A stretch of 64,000 nt of DNA from contig CAJHZI010000192.1 in NCBI GenBank assembly GCA_905160935.1, forward strand, positions 1,729,501 through 1,793,500, written 5' to 3'. The notes below the pieces were generated by a model that had not been told where the DNA came from, made no database searches, and worked only from the letters and a program-made list of their open reading frames with translations. Numbering within the stretch: the first letter of the stretch is position 1; each line of letters starts with the position of its first letter. Shown in pieces: positions 60,646-64,000 of this stretch. The translations under genes were made by a program, and so were the position numbers. The DNA is from Enchytraeus crypticus. Taxonomy: Eukaryota > Annelida > Clitellata > Enchytraeida > Enchytraeidae.

Positions 60646-60925
60646 ACAAATTGGTCAGGGACTGGGAGAGAATTAAGTCCAAACGTTTATATATTTTCCA
60701 GCTTAGCAACTTGTGATTTAGAACTGATAATTATTACTTATAAGAACATACTATATATGTATAAGGGGTGGAAAGCCTTCCTTTTTCTCGAAAAAATTGT
60801 TAGGCTTATTTGAAATTTTAAGTTTTTTCCACTGCTACTTTAGAAACCTGCAATCTTGAAAATTCCGAAATACATAATAACCGTATGCATGTATGTATAA
60901 GTTAAAAACTTAACTTAATTGTCAA

Positions 60926-61509
60926 TTGTCAATTATTAATTACAAATTACAAATTAGTAATTACTCAGATTTCTTTACTCAGTACTAATTTTTTTTAAAG
61001 TAAAAAAACACGCATTATAGTGAATAATCAACTATGTTGATATCTATCACTTTTAAAACCACATGTTTAATCCGTTAGGCAATTTAGACCACTTTCCGTG
61101 TAGCCAGTCCACATAACTTAACTTAACTTAACTCAACTTAAGTTAAGTTAAGTTGAAATGTTAAGAAATTTTTGTAGTAACCGACGACATAGAATAAGTA
61201 AGAATGTCTAAATAGCGTAAGGGTAACGTCATGAAGTTTTAAATGACAAATCCTAAGTTGATTTGAATCCTCGTGGGTTCGAATCTCGGTCGGGTTGATC
61301 TGAGAGTAAAATCTCGGACATTCACTGGACTGGCTACACGGAAAATGGTGTAAATTGCCTAACGGATTAAACATGTGCTTTTAAAAGTGATAGATATCAA
61401 GATAGTTGATTATTCACTATAATGCGTGTTTTTTTCCTTTTTTTAAAATTAGTACTGAGTAAAGAAATCTGAGTAATTACTAATTTGTAATTAATAATTG
61501 ACAATTGAT
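60926..61509. repeat. large inverted repeat (foldback) containing SINE family A
   Basis: Arm 1 (60926-61109) and arm 2 (about 61325-61509) are reverse complements over about 185 bp, from aattacaaattagtaattactcag to gtgtagccagtcca. Arm 1 holds a partial minus SINE; the full plus copy (61198-61430) spans spacer and arm 2. In the spacer a second palindrome, cttaacttaacttaactcaacttaagttaagttaag (61116-61152), forms an almost perfect hairpin. Confidence 0.9.
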
Positions 61510-61858
61510 GCTGCTCTTGTGCAATCGAAGTTGGACTACTGCAATTCCCTGTTTTTAAATCTCCCTGGCTGTGAGATTGATCGGTTGCAGTTTGTCCAGA
61601 ATTCTCTTGCGCGAGCAATTTTTTGTAGTTCCAAGTACTCACATGTTACGCCTATTTTGAAGTCTTTGCACTGGCTAAAGATTAAAGAGCGTATCATAAC
61701 AAAACAGCTTCGTTAACCTATAAGTCCATCACCATCCCTGGACAAACTTGTATGTCTCACTTGATTAAAGTGATGCAGCCTGCTGTTACTCGGTCTTCTA
61801 AGTTAATTACTCTTGTGAGACATAGCTTACCTTCACGCTCTAAGCTATCTAATCGTTC
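61505..61858 (+). mobile_element. LINE reverse-transcriptase C-terminal part, left half
   Basis: ALVQSKLDYCNSLFLNLPGC ... FVQNSLARAIFCSSKYSHVT, PILKSLHWLKIKERI, then after a stop SLPSRSKLSNR. Typical CR1/Jockey-type C-terminal segment. Interrupted by the LTR-like element; continues at 63592. Confidence 0.88.
61854..61858 (+). other. target-site duplication CGTTC, left
   Basis: CGTTC here and at 63592-63596 flank the inserted element; removing one copy and the insert rejoins the LINE frame. Confidence 0.8.
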
Positions 61859-62480
61859 TGTAATGAACACGCCTAGTTCACAATTATTATATTAAGAAAT
61901 ATATATTGTAGATAGAAAACAGATATTATATAGCAGTTATTAATATATTAGAAAATATATATTATAGATCGAAAGCAAATATTATACAGCTGTTATTTAT
62001 AAATATTAAGTGACGTACGGTATTTCCAAAGACTTATGATAGATTATATAAGTCGAAGTTATAAGTAGGCCTAGCTAGATTATTACGCTGGGTATTTCCA
62101 AAGTGACGCAGCTAACGCGTAAATCGATTAAACGAGAAGCGCCGTGGTTGGCTGAAGTCGATCGCTTGAGTAGTATATTAAGCGGCCGTCGATACATAGA
62201 AAGACAGATTGGGTTCTGTGTGGTTCGTCTGCGCAGTAACTCAGGGAGGCCAGAACCTTCTACGCGAAAGTACTGGGAACCGAGGGAGGATAATACGTAA
62301 TATCCCAATCCCAAGGCAAAAGTACGATTAGTATACAGAAATCTGGTCTTCGTCTAGCCGAAAGCTTTCAAGCTCGCTTGTTAGTCTAGGCTCGTAGCCC
62401 CTCAGGTTGACTAGTTACCCAAGCCGTGAAGGCTAATTTGGAGACGAGAGAGTTCAGTGTCCCCTGGGTAGGCCCAGGTA

Positions 62481-62936
62481 AGAGGCTAGTAGTCCACGGC
62501 GATACCCGGGTCGAGTCCGTCTCTGCGGGTATTCGCTAAGCGCCTGGGTCGAGTGTGTCTCTACAGGCGAGGAGGCTGGTAGTCCACGGCAATACTCGGG
62601 TCGAGTTCGTCTCTGCGGGTATTTGCTAAGCGCCTGGGTCGAGTGTGTCTCTACAGGCGAGGAGGCTGGTAGTCCACGGCAATACCTGGGTCGAGTTCGT
62701 CTCTGCGGGTATTTGCTAAGCGCCTGGGTCGAGTGTGTCTCTGCAGGCGGGAGGCTGGTAGTCCACGGCGATACCCGGGTCGAGTTCGTCTCTGCGGGTA
62801 TTTGCTAAGCGCCTGGGTCGAGTGTGTCTCTGCAGGCGGGAGGCTGGTAGTCCACGGCAATACCCGGGTCGAGTTCGTCTCTGCGGGTAGTTGCTAAGCG
62901 CCTGGGTCGAGTGTGTCTCTGCAGGCGGGAGGCTGG
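62481..62936. repeat. 90/89-bp minisatellite with two half-units
   Basis: Copies of agtccacggcaatacccggg start at 62491, 62581, 62671, 62760 and 62849. Each copy contains two related halves: gggtcgagttcgtctctgcgggta and gggtcgagtgtgtctctgcaggcg. Confidence 0.95.
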
Positions 62937-63591
62937 ATTACAAATTAGGAGTAGAAAATACGGGAAGACCAATAGTAAAAGGATAGGGAAGAATAAGTCT
63001 AAAAAGATAAAGGGACGTGTTAGTAGGGCAAAGAAAATAAAGTTCGTCGCAGTTAAAACAACCAATCAATTAATTATATACTACAAGTTTGTAAAACTAG
63101 GAAGCAGGGTAGAAAATCCAACCGTGATCGCCCAAGATAACGCAGACGCTTCCACTACTGGTTCGGGTCACCACATCACTTCGCCCCGAGAACCACAGAT
63201 ATTACGGGATAGGATCTACCAAAGGAGCATGGAAGAAAATCAACCATCATCGTCTAAATACATAGAAGACGTGGAGTATGCTTCTACTCCCGACTCGGGC
63301 CAGCGCGGACGCTGTGCACCGGGTTCCCGAGAACCCAATTACGAAGTAGGCAAGGGGGGTTGGACCTTGGCCTACTCAGTCGGTAACGAACAAGAATGGC
63401 CTATCGAGACGGATGATACGAGGAAAGAAGTATCATTTGAAGACGCAGCACCTCGGTTCCTCCTGACAAGCGGTACCCTTAATAAAGCATTCGACGAAAA
63501 AGCTGCCGTCTCGAAGTACTGCCGACCGTCGAGCGGGTCCAGAATAAGACAACCGCTCGAGGACGAACAGGCAGCAAGGCTGTTCGCGACA
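62911..63591 (+). CDS. open frame inside the LTR-like element, unidentified
   Basis: About 225 codons, very basic at its start (GKTNSKRIGKNKSKKIKGRV), then hydrophilic with Ser/Pro/Glu-rich stretches. It begins within the last minisatellite copy and runs without a stop through the element's right end into the LINE C-terminus, giving a 291-codon chimeric frame ending at 63786. No known domain seen. Translation is unproven; it may be chance openness in GC-richer DNA. Confidence 0.3.
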
Positions 63592-63786
63592 CGTTCTTTC
63601 CAGCATGTTGTACCGCAGATCTGGAATTCTCTTCCATCCAATCTTCGGAAATCTTCATTTGAATCACGTCAGCCTTTACTTTCCTATGAGCAGTTCCATA
63701 AGCAATTGAAGACCTATCTTTTTCATCTCACTTTTCCATCCAGTGTCCATGAGCAGCGACCTGCGCCTAAACCACCTTTTCTTTAA
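63592..63786 (+). mobile_element. LINE C-terminal part, right half
   Basis: SFQHVVPQIWNSLPSNLRKS ... LSYEQFHKQLKTYLF then stop. This is the typical extreme C-terminus of CR1/Jockey-like LINEs and completes the segment cut at 61858. Confidence 0.9.
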
Positions 63787-63930
63787 CTCCCTTTACTTTG
63801 GACTGAATTTCTGGATTTTGGAATTTGCACCGTTTTTGGACCTTCTTTTTTGCTCGCCAACTTGATTTTGTCTCAATAGTGCTCGATGTTGTCATTGATG
63901 ACTGTAGCACTTTAATTGTTGTTAATTGTC
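63787..63930 (+). mobile_element. LINE 3' UTR (family C reference copy)
   Basis: ctttggactgaatttctggattttggaatttgcaccg ... tttgtctcaatagtgctcgatgttgtcattgatgactgtagcactttaattgttgtt. Linking this UTR to the coding end identifies the dispersed family C fragments. Confidence 0.88.
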
Positions 63931-64000
63931 AATTAATTGTCAATTAGTAATGTGTAATTCTTTATGCTACGGTAGCAACTTTGACAAGTGATACATTCAA

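Larger units (their letters stand above)
61859..63591 (+). mobile_element. solo-LTR-like element, 1733 bp, TG...CA
   Basis: Begins TGTAATGAAC and ends GTTCGCGACA, flanked by CGTTC duplications. TG...CA ends with a 5-bp duplication are the hallmark of LTR retrotransposons, and a single unit with no internal gag/pol and no second terminal repeat suggests a solo LTR. A TATA-like tatataag lies near 62045. It contains a five-copy minisatellite (62481-62936) and an open frame in its 3' third. Base composition (GC-rich centre) is unlike the flanks. Confidence 0.7.

Overview
This is animal nuclear DNA: AT-rich, with small exons separated by GT-AG introns, and crowded with LINEs, tRNA-derived SINEs, a mariner-type element and many micro- and minisatellites. 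The species cannot be named from the sequence. The one well-supported gene is animal-specific (MAP3K4) and the repeat landscape fits an invertebrate. Nothing bacterial or plastid is seen. REGION 1 (1 to about 32 kb) is gene-poor. It holds a 34-bp minisatellite (1-395), one weak membrane-protein exon candidate (719-934, minus), an intact but 5'-truncated LINE reverse transcriptase frame (6368-8020), several decayed LINE 3' ends, two promoter-bearing LTR-like stretches or fragments, simple repeats, and a 1.09-kb tandem duplication (24208-26384). REGION 2 (about 32.0 to 59.0 kb, minus strand) is a nearly complete MAP3K4 (MEKK4) orthologue. I reconstructed 24 coding exons by joining splice sites in matching phase. 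They give an uninterrupted frame of 1650 codons, close to the size of the vertebrate protein. The N-terminal half is regulatory; the last six exons carry a full kinase domain with all catalytic motifs. A short terminal exon is only a candidate. Introns are loaded with SINEs, LINE ends and a mariner deletion derivative. REGION 3 (59 to 64 kb) lies upstream of MAP3K4. It has a possible GC-rich promoter, a large inverted repeat built on a SINE, and a LINE 3' end split by a 1.73-kb TG...CA element with a 5-bp target duplication, which looks like a solo LTR. The most unusual signal is inside MAP3K4. At least seven exon borders are flanked by tandem or spaced repeats whose unit is a copy of that splice junction: acceptors of exons 7, 13, 14 and 23, donors of exons 17 and 24, and a unit resembling the exon 14 donor in front of exon 15. 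At exon 17 the duplicated donors are spaced 63, 66 and 69 bp apart, all multiples of three and all in the same open frame. At exon 13 the copied exon start differs from the real exon almost only at third codon positions. One intron also uses a GC donor.
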